Positions 29,641-38,043 of a stretch of DNA of 64,000 bases are shown piece by piece. The stretch's first letter is position 1. Every line of letters begins with the position of its first letter. The translations under genes were made by a program, and so were the position numbers. The stretch comes from an uncultured Actinomycetes bacterium (GTDB taxonomy: Bacteria; Actinomycetota; Actinomycetes; Mycobacteriales; Nakamurellaceae), in NCBI GenBank assembly GCA_937926105.1, contig CALANS010000128.1, forward strand, positions 1 through 64,000, read 5' to 3'. The notes below the pieces were generated by a model, which was given only the letters and a program-made list of their open reading frames with translations, did no database searches and was not told the DNA's origin.

Positions 29641-29766
29641 ATTGATTCCGACAGTCGGGAAGGGTAGGAACATTGTGTCTGTATCGGCAAGATATGCATC
29701 GCAAAATTCTGTACGGTGACGTGATGAGGTCTAGATATTCGGAATTCGAGCGGTGACGGGGCCGTC
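29641..29766. promoter_or_regulatory. ald-aldR divergent regulatory region
   Basis: AT-rich spacer between ald and its regulator, with TTGATTCC, GATATGCATC and AAATTCTGT (29704-29712). The last two elements resemble those at the lat start. Lrp/AsnC proteins bind several degenerate sites in such spacers; the exact boxes cannot be fixed by eye. Confidence 0.4.
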
Positions 29767-30258
29767 GTGACGAACGATGTTCGGGATTCTCGGGCCGCGT
29801 CGCGGACGGTGGACGAGGTCGACCGGGCGATCCTGGCGGCCCTGGCGTCCGACGCGCGGATCCCCAACAATGCGCTCGCCGAGCGGGTGGGCATCGCGCC
29901 CTCCACCTGCCTGGCCCGGGTGCGGTCGCTGCGCGAGTCCGGTGCGATCCGCGGCTATCACGCCGACATCGATCCGGCGGCGCTGGGCCTGCCCCTGCAG
30001 GCGATGATCGCGGTGCGGCTGCAGACCACCGCGCGGGACCGGTTGCGCTCGTTCACGGATCGGATGCGCGGCCTCCCGCAGGTGCGCAGCATCTACTTCC
30101 TGGCCGGTGCGGATGACTTCCTGGTGCACGTGGTGGCGCCGGACGCGGCTGCCCTGCGGGACTTCGTGCTGGACCAGCTCTCCGAACACCACGAGGTCGC
30201 CCTGACCGAGACGAAGCTGATCTTCGAGCATGCGTGGGGCTCCGTGTTGCCCGGCTGA
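29767..30258 (+). CDS. aldR: Lrp/AsnC-family regulator of ald (AldR type)
   Basis: 163 aa. An N-terminal helix-turn-helix ([39 protein letters not shown], residues about 17-55) precedes the RAM effector-binding domain ([41 protein letters not shown]). It most likely senses alanine or other amino acids as an octamer and controls the divergent ald; lat is a possible second target. GTG 29767 start; ribosome-binding site weak. Confidence 0.9.
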   Translation: MTNDVRDSRAASRTVDEVDRAILAALASDARIPNNALAERVGIAPSTCLARVRSLRESGAIRGYHADIDPAALGLPLQAMIAVRLQTTARDRLRSFTDRMRGLPQVRSIYFLAGADDFLVHVVAPDAAALRDFVLDQLSEHHEVALTETKLIFEHAWGSVLPG

Positions 30259-30275
30259 GGGAGCGTCGCGGACGC

Positions 30276-30308
30276 CCCTGCCGCGATTCGCTCGGAGCGC
30301 CGGCAGGG
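30276..30308. terminator. Bidirectional terminator between aldR and galU
   Basis: CCCTGCCG (30276-30283) pairs with CGGCAGGG (30301-30308), with an inner CGCTC/GAGCG pairing, between convergent genes. No U run. Confidence 0.5.
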
Positions 30309-30333
30309 TGCGGTGTCCGCTGCTGCCGCTCGG

Positions 30334-31281
30334 TCAGCGTCCGGTGGTGAAGTCCTTGAGCCAGGCCAGCAGTGGCTCGGCGAGGTCGTCTCGCTCACAG
30401 GCCAGCGTCACGACCGTCTTGAGGTAGTCGAGCCGGTCGCCGGTGTCGTACCGGCGCCCCCGGAACACCACGCCGAGCACCCCGCCCCCGTCGGCCGGGT
30501 CGGTATCGATCAGGGTGGCCAGGGCGTCGGTGAGCTGGATCTCGCCGCCCCGGCCCGGCCCGGTGCGCTCGAGCACGTCGAAGACCTGCGGGGTCAGCAC
30601 GTACCGGCCGATGATGGCCAGGTTGGAGGGGGCCTCGGCGGGTTCGGGCTTTTCCACCAGCCCCTTCACCGCCACCACCTCGGCAGCCGAACCGACGCCG
30701 GAGGCCGGCACCGAGATCCCCTCCGGCACCGACGTCACGGCCGCGCACCCGTACAGGTGCACCTGCTCGGTGGGCACCTCCATGAGGGCGATCACCGAGC
30801 GACCGGTGGCCTGATGCACCTCGATCATCCGGCGCAGCAGGTGGTCTCGCGCATCGATCAGGTCGTCGCCCAGCAGCACCGCGAACGGAGCCGAGCCCAC
30901 ATGGTCGCGGGCGCACAGCACCGCGTGCCCCAGGCCCTTGGGATCGCCCTGCCGTACGTAGTGCAGGTTGGCCAGGGTCGTCGAGTACTGCACGGCCTGC
31001 AGCCGGTCGGTGTCGCCCTTGACCTGCAACAACGACTCCAACTCGTAGTTGCGGTCGAAGTGATCCTCCAGCGGACGCTTGTTCCGGCCGGTGATCATCA
31101 GGATGTTCTCCAGGCCGGCGGCCGCCGCCTCCTCCACGACGTACTGGATGGCCGGCTTGTCCACCACCGGGAGCATCTCCTTCGGGGTCGCCTTGGTGGC
31201 CGGGAGGAACCGGGTGCCCATGCCGGCCGCCGGGATGACGGCCCGAGTGACGCGGGCGGGACCGTTGTCGGAGTGGCTCAC
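30334..31281 (-). CDS. galU: UTP-glucose-1-phosphate uridylyltransferase
   Basis: 315 aa. Makes UDP-glucose for trehalose, glycolipid and exopolysaccharide synthesis. The nucleotide-binding loop PAAGMGTRFLPATKATPKEM and the following LPVVDKPAIQYVVEEA are diagnostic. DRLDYLKTVVTLA is the conserved C-terminal part. GTG 31281 is the start. Divergent from pgsA, with a spacer containing tandem 15-bp repeats. Confidence 0.95.
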   Translation of the reverse strand: MSHSDNGPARVTRAVIPAAGMGTRFLPATKATPKEMLPVVDKPAIQYVVEEAAAAGLENILMITGRNKRPLEDHFDRNYELESLLQVKGDTDRLQAVQYSTTLANLHYVRQGDPKGLGHAVLCARDHVGSAPFAVLLGDDLIDARDHLLRRMIEVHQATGRSVIALMEVPTEQVHLYGCAAVTSVPEGISVPASGVGSAAEVVAVKGLVEKPEPAEAPSNLAIIGRYVLTPQVFDVLERTGPGRGGEIQLTDALATLIDTDPADGGGVLGVVFRGRRYDTGDRLDYLKTVVTLACERDDLAEPLLAWLKDFTTGR

Positions 31282-31337
31282 GGATGACTGCCTTTCGCCG
31301 ATATCGGCCGCGTCCGCCGCAGGAGCGGGGCGGTGTC

Positions 31338-31398
31338 CCAGTGGTTGTCGTGCCAGTGGTTGACGTGCCAGTGGCTGAGCTTGCCAGCGGTGGGCACG
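31338..31398. repeat. Four tandem 15-16 bp repeats between galU and pgsA
   Basis: CCAGTGGTTGTCGTG, CCAGTGGTTGACGTG, CCAGTGGCTGAGCTTG and CCAGCGGTGGGCACG follow each other without gaps. They lie in the 248-bp divergent spacer. They could be iterated operator sites or a simple expansion. Confidence 0.7.
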
Positions 31399-31529
31399 TC
31401 AGTGACGCCGTCCAGCGTCTCACGCGGGGCGAGTTCGGCGGTGGTGCGGGCGGCGGGAACTAGACTCACGGGGGCCGTCGGCGCCCGGGTCCGACCCGGC
31501 CGGTGGTGACGAATCTTCGGGAGGCGCGG

Positions 31530-32153
31530 GTGCCCATCGATGCTGACGGGATCCGCGTCTGGACGGTGCCGAACCTGCTCTCGGTGCTGCGCCTGCTGGG
31601 CGTCCCGCTGTTCCTGTGGTTGCTGCTGGGCCCGCATGCCGATGGGTGGGCGCTGGCCGTGCTGGCGCTGTCTGCCATCACCGACTGGGCGGACGGCAAG
31701 CTGGCCCGACTGCTGGGCCAGTACAGCAAGCTGGGGGAGATGCTCGACCCGGCCGCCGACCGGCTGTACATCCTGGCGACGCTGATCGGGTTCGTCATTC
31801 GCGGCTTCGTGCCGTGGTGGGTCGCCGTGATCATCGTGGGTCGCGACGTGGTGCTGGCGGCGGTCATCCCGCTGATCCGGCGGCACGGCTATCCGCCGTT
31901 GCCGGTGCTCTACCTGGGCAAGGCGGCGACCTTCGGATTGCTGTATGCCTTCCCGGTGCTGCTGTTGGGCTATGCCGTCCCGGCCATCCATGCGGTGGCG
32001 GAGCCGGTCGGCCTGGCGTTCTTGATCTGGGGCATGGCGATGTACCTCTGGGTGGGGCTGCTGTACCTGCGGCAGGCCGGCTGGATCCTGGCCAGGACGC
32101 CGGTGGTGCCGGCAGCGGCCCGCCCGACGGCACGGAGCATTGCCGGTGCCTGA
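31530..32153 (+). CDS. pgsA2: CDP-alcohol phosphatidyltransferase (PgsA2 type)
   Basis: 207 aa from GTG 31530 with GGGAGG upstream; GTG 31503 is an alternative. Integral membrane enzyme with about five to six helices. The catalytic CDP-alcohol motif is seen as DWADGKLARLLG followed by EMLDPAADR (DGx2ARx8Gx3Dx3D). It forms phospholipids from CDP-diacylglycerol and an alcohol, probably glycerol phosphate or inositol. First gene of a block in the same order as Rv1822-Rv1830, so it is the PgsA2 orthologue in position. Headgroup not decided by sequence. Confidence 0.88.
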   Translation: MPIDADGIRVWTVPNLLSVLRLLGVPLFLWLLLGPHADGWALAVLALSAITDWADGKLARLLGQYSKLGEMLDPAADRLYILATLIGFVIRGFVPWWVAVIIVGRDVVLAAVIPLIRRHGYPPLPVLYLGKAATFGLLYAFPVLLLGYAVPAIHAVAEPVGLAFLIWGMAMYLWVGLLYLRQAGWILARTPVVPAAARPTARSIAGA

Positions 32154-32979
32154 GCCTGCCGGTCCGTCCGGAGCGCCGCGCCGCAACCCGCGGCCCGCCC
32201 TGCTGACCTCCATCCTCGGCGACACCCTCGATCCGGGCTATGCCGAGGCGGCGGCCCGCCGCGGAATGTCCGGCCCGCCGCCGGCCCGGCGGCACCTGGC
32301 CGGATGGGGCTATCTGGTGCTCGGCGTGCTCGCCGTGGGGTTGGTGCTCGGCATCGCCGCCCGCGCCACTGCCCAGTCCGCGCCGAGCGCGGAGCGGACC
32401 CGCGCGGCGCTGCTGGGCGATGTGCACGGAGCGCAGCAACGGATCGACTCGCTGGAGGCCCGGGCGTCGGTGCTGGACGACCAGGTGCGGTCGGCCCAGG
32501 CCAAGCTCGGCGCCACCGGTCCGCTGGCGACCGTGTCGGCGCTGGAACGGGCCGGGGCGATGCTGCCCGTCCAGGGTCCAGGGCTGCGGGTGGTGGTCGA
32601 CATGGCCGACGATGGGTCCGACTCCGGCGTCGTGCTGGACGCCGACCTGCAGTTGCTGGTTAACGGGTTGTGGGCCTCCGGAGCGGAGGCGGTGAGCGTG
32701 GGCGGTGTTCGGTTGCGCGGGACGAGCACCATCCGGCAGGCGGGTGGTGCCATCCTGGTGGACAACACGCCGGTGTTCTGGCCACTGACCATCGACGCCA
32801 TCGGCGACCCGTCGGCGCTGCACGTTTCGTTCGTCTCCACCGAGGGCTTCGGCCGGTTCGCCGCGTTCGCGTCCCTGTACGACATCCGCTTCGACGTCAC
32901 CGCCCGCACCCATCTGACCGAGCCGGCGGCGCCCGGACCTGATCTGCGCTTCGCGACCGCCCTGACCTCCGGGGGGTGA
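32146..32979 (+). CDS. DUF881 membrane protein, first copy
   Basis: 277 aa from GTG 32146 (a TTG at 32140 is an alternative). A cytoplasmic leader of about 55 residues precedes one membrane helix (GWGYLVLGVLAVGLVLGIAA). An extracytoplasmic coiled coil (HGAQQRIDSLEARASVLDDQ) and a DUF881 domain (PGLRVVVDMAD, LQLLVNGLWASGAEAVSVGGVRL) follow. Two DUF881 proteins flank the small basic protein here, as in mycobacteria and streptomycetes. The trio is linked to envelope or septum functions, but the mechanism is unknown. Overlaps pgsA by a few bases. Confidence 0.88.
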   Translation: MPEPAGPSGAPRRNPRPALLTSILGDTLDPGYAEAAARRGMSGPPPARRHLAGWGYLVLGVLAVGLVLGIAARATAQSAPSAERTRAALLGDVHGAQQRIDSLEARASVLDDQVRSAQAKLGATGPLATVSALERAGAMLPVQGPGLRVVVDMADDGSDSGVVLDADLQLLVNGLWASGAEAVSVGGVRLRGTSTIRQAGGAILVDNTPVFWPLTIDAIGDPSALHVSFVSTEGFGRFAAFASLYDIRFDVTARTHLTEPAAPGPDLRFATALTSGG

Positions 32980-33051
32980 GGATCCCGCCCCGGCCGTGCA
33001 CCACCCGACCCACTCCACGCAGATCGACAGCAGCAGGCAACGAGGAGGACC

Positions 33052-33384
33052 GTGTACGCAGCAATCGCCCTGGTGGCCGGCATCGTCGTCGGCCTGTTCC
33101 TGCATCCCACGGTGCCCGACTGGATCGCGCCTTATCTGCCGATCGCGGTGATTGCGGCGCTGGATGCCGTCTTCGGTGGCCTGCGGGCCCGGTTGGACCG
33201 GATCTTCGACGCAAAGGTGTTTGTCGTCTCGTTCGTGGCCAACGTGCTGGTGGCGGCGCTGATCGTGTTCCTGGGCGACCAGCTCGGTGTGGGCAGCCAA
33301 CTGTCTACGGCCGTCGTGGTGGTGCTGGGCATCCGCATCTTCGGGAACGTGGCCGCGATCAGGCGGCACATCTTCAAGGCATGA
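33052..33384 (+). CDS. sbp: Small basic membrane protein Sbp (DUF1290)
   Basis: 110 aa with GAGGAGG upstream of a GTG. Three hydrophobic segments (MYAAIALVAGIVVGLFLHP; LPIAVIAALDAVFGGLRA; VFVVSFVANVLVAALIVFLG) and a short basic end. Sbp lies next to division genes in Bacillus, and between two DUF881 genes in actinobacteria. The protein is nearly invariant in length. Role unknown. The stop overlaps the second DUF881 gene (ATGA). Confidence 0.9.
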   Translation: MYAAIALVAGIVVGLFLHPTVPDWIAPYLPIAVIAALDAVFGGLRARLDRIFDAKVFVVSFVANVLVAALIVFLGDQLGVGSQLSTAVVVVLGIRIFGNVAAIRRHIFKA

Positions 33385-34208
33385 CCGACACTCCCTCGGC
33401 CGCCACCGGCCCGCCACCGCCCGACGACCGCGAGCCGGAGGACGTCGGCTCGCGGCAGGACGGCCCGGGCCAAACCACCGCGGACCCTGCTCCGGAACCC
33501 AGCCCCAGTCAGGCCGGCTCGAGTCAGGCCGCCACGCCGGTGGCCGTCCGCGTGGTGGTGGCCCTGCTATGCGCCCTGCTCGGATTCGCGCTGATCGTCC
33601 AGGTGCGGCGCACCACCTCCGGGGATGCCCTGGCCACGGCTCGCCCGGACGACCTGGTCGCCCTGCTGGACGGCCTGCAGCACCGCGAGGATGCTCTGCA
33701 GGGGGAGGTGGCCGACCTGCAGGCCACCCTCGACCGGCTGCGCCGGGCCGGGGCCTCATCGGCGGAGGCCCTGGCCGAGGCGGGACGGCAGGCACAGGCG
33801 CTGGGCATCCTGGTGGGCACCGTGCCGGCGGCCGGTCCGGGAGTGCGCATCACCATCGATGACCCGCAGGGGGTGGTGCCGCCCGAGGTGCTGCTGGACG
33901 CCGTCTCGGAGCTGCGCAACGCCGGCGCCGAGGCGTTCGAGGTGAACGGGGTACGGATCGTCGTCAGCTCCGCGTTCACCGGGACGGCCGGAGCGGTGCT
34001 GCTGGATCGGACCCCGCTGACCGCCCCGTACATCGTCACCGCCATCGGTGATCCCCCCACGCTGTCCGCGGCGATGGCCATCCCCGGTGGCGTGCTGGAT
34101 ACCGTGCGGCGGGCCGGCGGCAGCATGACCACCAGCCAGCGCGACCGCGTGGTGGTCGATGCGATCCATCAGGCTCGAGAACCCCAGTACGCCAAGCCCG
34201 TCGGCTGA
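33381..34208 (+). CDS. DUF881 membrane protein, second copy
   Basis: 275 aa from ATG 33381. A Pro/Ala/Glu-rich cytoplasmic part of about 55 residues precedes a membrane helix (RVVVALLCALLGFALIVQV). A coiled coil (EDALQGEVADLQATLDRLRR) and the DUF881 domain (GPGVRITIDDPQGVVPPEVL, AGAEAFEVNGVRIV, APYIVTAIGDPPTL) follow. It shares topology with the first copy but little sequence outside the core, so the duplication is old. Translationally coupled to sbp. Confidence 0.88.
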   Translation: MTDTPSAATGPPPPDDREPEDVGSRQDGPGQTTADPAPEPSPSQAGSSQAATPVAVRVVVALLCALLGFALIVQVRRTTSGDALATARPDDLVALLDGLQHREDALQGEVADLQATLDRLRRAGASSAEALAEAGRQAQALGILVGTVPAAGPGVRITIDDPQGVVPPEVLLDAVSELRNAGAEAFEVNGVRIVVSSAFTGTAGAVLLDRTPLTAPYIVTAIGDPPTLSAAMAIPGGVLDTVRRAGGSMTTSQRDRVVVDAIHQAREPQYAKPVG

Positions 34209-34351
34209 TTCGGCTGTCCCGGCGACCGACGCCGACCATCCGGGTGTCGCGTCCGGCCGGCCGGTGCGTCATGATGACCACGTCCCCGGCACCGGGCCGC
34301 GCAGACTGCGCTGCCCGGCATGCCACCACTGACCATCAGGAAGGGCGGGCC

Positions 34352-34735
34352 GTGATCCCCGACGACCTGCGTTACACCGCGGACCACGAGTGGGTGCGCA
34401 GCACCGATGGCGGGTCGGTGCGGATCGGCATCACCGATTACGCCCAGAACTCGCTGGGCGACATCGTCTTCGTCCAGATGCCCGAGCCGGGCACTGCCGT
34501 CACTGCTGGCGAGCCGCTCGGCGAGGTGGAGTCCACCAAGTCCGTCTCGGATGTGCTGGCTCCCGTCGCGGGCACCGTCACCGCACGCAACGACGCGCTG
34601 GACGCCACGCCCGAGCTGGTCAACACCGATCCCTACGGGGACGGCTGGCTCATCGAGCTGGAGCCGGCCGACCCGGCCGACATCGATGCGCTGCTGGATG
34701 CCGACGGGTACACCGAGGTCGTCGGCGAGGGCTGA
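34352..34735 (+). CDS. gcvH: Glycine cleavage system H protein
   Basis: 127 aa from GTG 34352 with CAGGAAGG upstream. The lipoyl-carrier protein shuttles the aminomethyl group between GcvP, GcvT and the dihydrolipoyl dehydrogenase. The lipoylated residue is Lys63 in EVESTKSVSDV, and ITDYAQNSLGDIVFVQMPEPG is typical. gcvP is about 6.5 kb downstream; gcvT is not in the window. Directly upstream of garA, as in mycobacteria. Confidence 0.96.
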   Translation: MIPDDLRYTADHEWVRSTDGGSVRIGITDYAQNSLGDIVFVQMPEPGTAVTAGEPLGEVESTKSVSDVLAPVAGTVTARNDALDATPELVNTDPYGDGWLIELEPADPADIDALLDADGYTEVVGEG

Positions 34736-34888
34736 GGCTCTGCGGGAGATGGCTGCGGCGGCGTACTCCGGGCTTCGATGCGTACACCTCCAGCGGATAC
34801 CGGGCGGACCGCCGGCACGGTACGGTCGGAGCCGGAGACAACGAGGCGACCGGCGGGCCGGTGGTCGGGCACGACAAGGAGCGACGCG

Positions 34889-35350
34889 GTGACACAGGGC
34901 GAACATGAGTCCGCGGCGGACACCACCTCGGTCTTCACGTCGGGGCTGATCGGCCCCGACTCGGGCGCCGAGCCGGAGACCGGTGAGGAGTCGTTGACCG
35001 GCGTCGAGGGCCTGCCGGCCGGCACGGCGCTGCTGGTGGTCAAGCGCGGGCCCAATGCGGGCTCGAGGTTCCAGCTGGATTCTGATGTCGTCACGGCGGG
35101 GCGTCACCCCGACAGCGACATCTTCCTGGACGATGTGTCGGTCTCCCGTCGGCATGCGGAGTTTCGGCGGGTCGCAGAGGGATTCGAGGTCGTGGACGTC
35201 GGGTCGCTGAACGGCACCTACGTCAACCGGGAGCCGGTCGAGTCGTCCGCGCTGGCCGGCGGTGACGAGATCCAGATCGGCAAGTTCCGCCTGGTGTTCC
35301 TGACCGGTGCCGCGCCGGACGCGGCCGCGGCGCCCGCTGCGGGCTCATGA
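34889..35350 (+). CDS. garA: FHA-domain regulator GarA (OdhI-like)
   Basis: 153 aa from GTG 34889 with AAGGAG upstream. A disordered N-terminus carries the kinase target motif DTTSVF (Thr12/Thr13). A forkhead-associated domain follows at about residues 60-145 (VTAGRHPDSDIFLDDVSVSRRHAEF, VVDVGSLNGTYVN). In mycobacteria and corynebacteria the unphosphorylated form binds and inhibits 2-oxoglutarate dehydrogenase and glutamate dehydrogenase and activates glutamate synthase. Phosphorylation by PknG/PknB closes the protein on itself. All key residues are present. Overlaps the next gene (ATGA). Confidence 0.95.
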   Translation: MTQGEHESAADTTSVFTSGLIGPDSGAEPETGEESLTGVEGLPAGTALLVVKRGPNAGSRFQLDSDVVTAGRHPDSDIFLDDVSVSRRHAEFRRVAEGFEVVDVGSLNGTYVNREPVESSALAGGDEIQIGKFRLVFLTGAAPDAAAAPAAGS

Positions 35351-36075
35351 CGGCAGCGGGTGCACCCCAGGGTTCCGCAGGGTTGAGTATCGGGGCGGTG
35401 CTCGCCAAGCTCCGGCCGGAGTTCCGGGACCTGTCCATCTCCAAGATCCGGTTCCTGGAGTCCGAGCAGTTGGTGACCCCGGACCGCACCTCGTCGGGGT
35501 ACCGGCAGTTCTCGGCCGCCGACGTCGAACGGCTCCGGTACGTGCTGGCCGCGCAGCGGGATCACTACCTGCCGCTGCGGGTGATCAAGGAACAGCTGGA
35601 CGCGATCGACCGTGGCCTGGAGCCGGCCACCCCGACGCCGCGATTGCCCCGGTCGCTGGTGGCCACCTCCGGCCCGGCGCCGCAGTCCTTCGCCGCCTCC
35701 AACGAGGTGCGGATGACCCGCGACGAGCTGTTGGCCGAGGCCGGGCTGGATGCCGACCAGCTCGCCGAGCTGGAGTCCTTCGGGCTGGTGACGGCCGCCT
35801 CCGGTGGCTTCTACGACGCCGACGCCGCGCTGGCCGCCCGCACCGTCTCCGAGCTGCTGGCGCTGGGCCTGGAGCCGCGACACCTGCGGTCGTTCCGCAC
35901 CGCCGCCGATCGCGCTGCCGCCATGGTCGCGCAGCTGGTCGCGGCGCAGGCGCGGCAGCGCGACCCGGATGCCCGACAGCGGGCCGGCGCCGCTGCGGCT
36001 TCGCACGCCTCGGTGCTGCTGCGGCTACATGCGCTGCTGATCAAGGCCGCGCTGCGCCGCGAACTGGGGACCTGA
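35347..36075 (+). CDS. ftsR: MerR-family regulator FtsR (Rv1828-like)
   Basis: 242 aa. An N-terminal MerR winged helix (LSISKIRFLESEQLVTPDRT, GYRQFSAADVERLRYVLAAQ) precedes a C-terminal helical domain resembling a second winged helix (MTRDELLAEAGLDADQLAEL). Orthologues in Corynebacterium (FtsR) activate ftsZ, and Rv1828 is essential in M. tuberculosis. Starts within the garA stop. No effector-binding Cys cluster, so it is not a metal sensor. Confidence 0.88.
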   Translation: MTAAGAPQGSAGLSIGAVLAKLRPEFRDLSISKIRFLESEQLVTPDRTSSGYRQFSAADVERLRYVLAAQRDHYLPLRVIKEQLDAIDRGLEPATPTPRLPRSLVATSGPAPQSFAASNEVRMTRDELLAEAGLDADQLAELESFGLVTAASGGFYDADAALAARTVSELLALGLEPRHLRSFRTAADRAAAMVAQLVAAQARQRDPDARQRAGAAAASHASVLLRLHALLIKAALRRELGT

Positions 36076-36184
36076 TCGAGCGGGTTGGCAGCGCCGGTCG
36101 CCGGGCCGTCTGTCACCAATCGAGCCCATCGCCGGCCGGCACGGTCCGTGTAGCGTTTGCGGCAGGAGGAGAAGGGCCCCAGAG

Positions 36185-36688
36185 ATGATCGAGATGCGGA
36201 TCGTCGGCGTCAGGGTCGAGATGCCCAACCAGCAGCCGATCCTCATGCTGACCGAGACTGTCGGCACCCGCAGCCTGCCGATCCTGATCGGCTCGGCCGA
36301 GGCCACGGCCATCGCCATGCACCTGCAGGGCATGACCCCGCCGCGGCCGATGACGCACGACCTGTTCCGGGACGTCATCGCGGCGGTCGGCCGCTCGCTG
36401 ACCCAGGTCAGGGTGGTCGACTTCCGGGAGGGCACCTTCTACGGCGAGCTGGTCTTCGACAACGGGGTGACGGTGTCCGCCCGGCCGTCCGACGCCGTTG
36501 CCCTTGCGGTGCGGTGCACGGTGCCGGTGTTCGTGGCGGAGGCCGTACTGGACGAGGCGGGCATCGTGATCACCGAGGAGCCGCCGGCGGCCGAGGAGGC
36601 CATCACCGACCCGGAGGGGGAGGTGGAGCGGTTCCGGGAATTCCTGGACTCCGTCTCCCCGGAGGACTTCGGCCCGGAAGACCAGTGA
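36185..36688 (+). CDS. Bifunctional nuclease family protein (DUF151)
   Basis: 167 aa with AGGAGGAG upstream of the ATG. The DUF151 core is clear: LPILIGSAEATAIAMHLQG, RPMTHDLFRDVIAAVG, SARPSDAVALAVRCTVPVFV. An acidic C-terminal extension follows. A plant member was reported to have DNase and RNase activity; the bacterial role is unproven. Conserved between the two MerR genes in this block (Rv1828-Rv1830 order). Confidence 0.9.
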   Translation: MIEMRIVGVRVEMPNQQPILMLTETVGTRSLPILIGSAEATAIAMHLQGMTPPRPMTHDLFRDVIAAVGRSLTQVRVVDFREGTFYGELVFDNGVTVSARPSDAVALAVRCTVPVFVAEAVLDEAGIVITEEPPAAEEAITDPEGEVERFREFLDSVSPEDFGPEDQ

Positions 36689-36725
36689 CGGCGCACGCCG
36701 GCCACCACGAACCCTTCACCTAACC

Positions 36726-36742
36726 CTGAAGTTGACATTGAG
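36726..36742. promoter_or_regulatory. Candidate MerR-type operator upstream of the second merR
   Basis: CTGAAGTTGACATTGAG is an imperfect dyad with CTnAA/TTnAG arms. It overlaps a TTGACA that could be a -35 element, an arrangement common for MerR regulators. No matching -10 is obvious. The rest of the 206-bp gap shows nothing else. Confidence 0.3.
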
Positions 36743-36894
36743 ACACGCCGCGGCGGACGTTGACCCCGCCGGATCCCGCGCCTACCGTCAGCCCTACAAG
36801 TCACGCCGATGTGATTCACCCGGAAGCCGAGACCGAGACCCACATGAGGGTGGCGGTCTGATGGTGACGGGCCGGAATGAGCGGGAGACGGGCG

Positions 36895-37437
36895 ATGGGT
36901 GAGACCGGGCAGGACGCGCTGTTCCCCCATGCGGTGATCCCCGACGAACACGTCGGCTATCGCGGGCCCACCGCCTGCGCCGCGGCCGGCATCACCTACC
37001 GGCAGCTGGACTACTGGGCACGCACCGGCCTGGTGGAGCCCACGGTTCGCGGCGCCAAGGGCTCCGGCAGTCAGCGGCTGTACTCGTTCACCGACATTCT
37101 GGTGCTCAAGGTCGTCAAGCGCCTGCTGGACACCGGGGTCTCGCTGCACAACATTCGGGTCGCGATCGACTACCTGCGCTCGCGCGGGGTCGAGGACCTG
37201 GCGGGGGTGACGTTGTTCTCCGACGGCGCCAGCGTCTACGAGTGCACCTCGCCCGAGGAGATCGTCGATCTGCTGCAGGGCGGCCAGGGGGTATTCGGGA
37301 TCGCCGTTGGTGGCGCGATGCGCGAGGTCACCGGCACGCTGGCCGAGTTCCCCGCGGAGCGGGTGGATGGCGACCGGCTGGTGGAGGTTGCCACCGACGA
37401 ACTTGCGGCCCGGCGTCGGGCACGCACTGCGGGCTAG
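36895..37437 (+). CDS. MerR-family regulator (Rv1830-like)
   Basis: 180 aa from ATG 36895 (GGGAG upstream; ATG 36877 also in frame). The MerR DNA-binding domain is ACAAAGITYRQLDYWARTGL plus SQRLYSFTDILVLKVVKRLLDTGVS. The C-terminal part (VTLFSDGASVYECTSPEEIV, GQGVFGIAVGGAMREVTGTL) is the small effector domain typical of this actinobacterial group. Function by homology only: a growth-related transcription factor. Confidence 0.87.
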   Translation: MGETGQDALFPHAVIPDEHVGYRGPTACAAAGITYRQLDYWARTGLVEPTVRGAKGSGSQRLYSFTDILVLKVVKRLLDTGVSLHNIRVAIDYLRSRGVEDLAGVTLFSDGASVYECTSPEEIVDLLQGGQGVFGIAVGGAMREVTGTLAEFPAERVDGDRLVEVATDELAARRRARTAG

Positions 37438-37512
37438 CCGCATCCTCGCCCGGCAACGGGCATCACGTCTCACCGTCAACGACCACATCGCTGCGCGAGC
37501 ACGCACCTGCGG

Positions 37513-37542
37513 TTAGGCTGCCTAATGAGGTAGACTAACGAC
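37513..37542 (+). promoter_or_regulatory. marR operator and leaderless promoter
   Basis: TTAGGCTGCCTAA (37513-37525) is a perfect palindrome. TAGACT (37531-37536) is a good -10 element six bases before the GTG start, which predicts a leaderless mRNA. The palindrome would overlap the -10/-35 spacer, as expected for autorepression by the MarR protein encoded next. Confidence 0.6.
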
Positions 37543-38043
37543 GTGACGGAGCCCGGTGAGATGCAGACCACCGGCCCCGACCACACCACCGCCGCGACTC
37601 CGGCCGACCCGCGCACCGCCGATCAACACACCGACTCGGCCGTCGCCACCCTGCGGGCCGCGGTACTGGTGCTGTCCCGGCGAATGCGCTACCGACAGGC
37701 CAGCGATGACATCTCCTCCGCTGAGGCGGCCGTGCTGGGCCGGTTGGGCATGGGACCGCGGACCCCCGGGCAGCTGGCCAAGGCCGAACACGTTCGCCCG
37801 CCGTCCATGACGCGCACCATCTACCGGTTGGAGCAGCGCGGCTATGTCCGTCGCAAGGCCGACCCGCAGGACGGCCGGCAGACCCTGGTATTCCGCACCG
37901 CCGCCGGCGACGAGTTCGCCCAGCGGTCCCGAGAACTGCGCACCGCGTGGCTCGCCGGTCAGTTCGACAAACTCGACCCGGCCGACCGGCAGCTCCTCGC
38001 GAGTGCCGCCGACGCGCTGCGTCGGCTGTCCGACCTGCCATGA
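37543..38043 (+). CDS. MarR-family transcriptional regulator
   Basis: 166 aa from GTG 37543, probably leaderless. A winged-helix core at about residues 55-125 (SSAEAAVLGRLGMGPRTPGQ, RPPSMTRTIYRLEQRGYVRR, ADPQDGRQTLVF). Helices at both ends would form the dimer. It overlaps the MFS gene by four bases, so it almost certainly represses that transporter together with itself; ligand unknown. Confidence 0.9.
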   Translation: MTEPGEMQTTGPDHTTAATPADPRTADQHTDSAVATLRAAVLVLSRRMRYRQASDDISSAEAAVLGRLGMGPRTPGQLAKAEHVRPPSMTRTIYRLEQRGYVRRKADPQDGRQTLVFRTAAGDEFAQRSRELRTAWLAGQFDKLDPADRQLLASAADALRRLSDLP

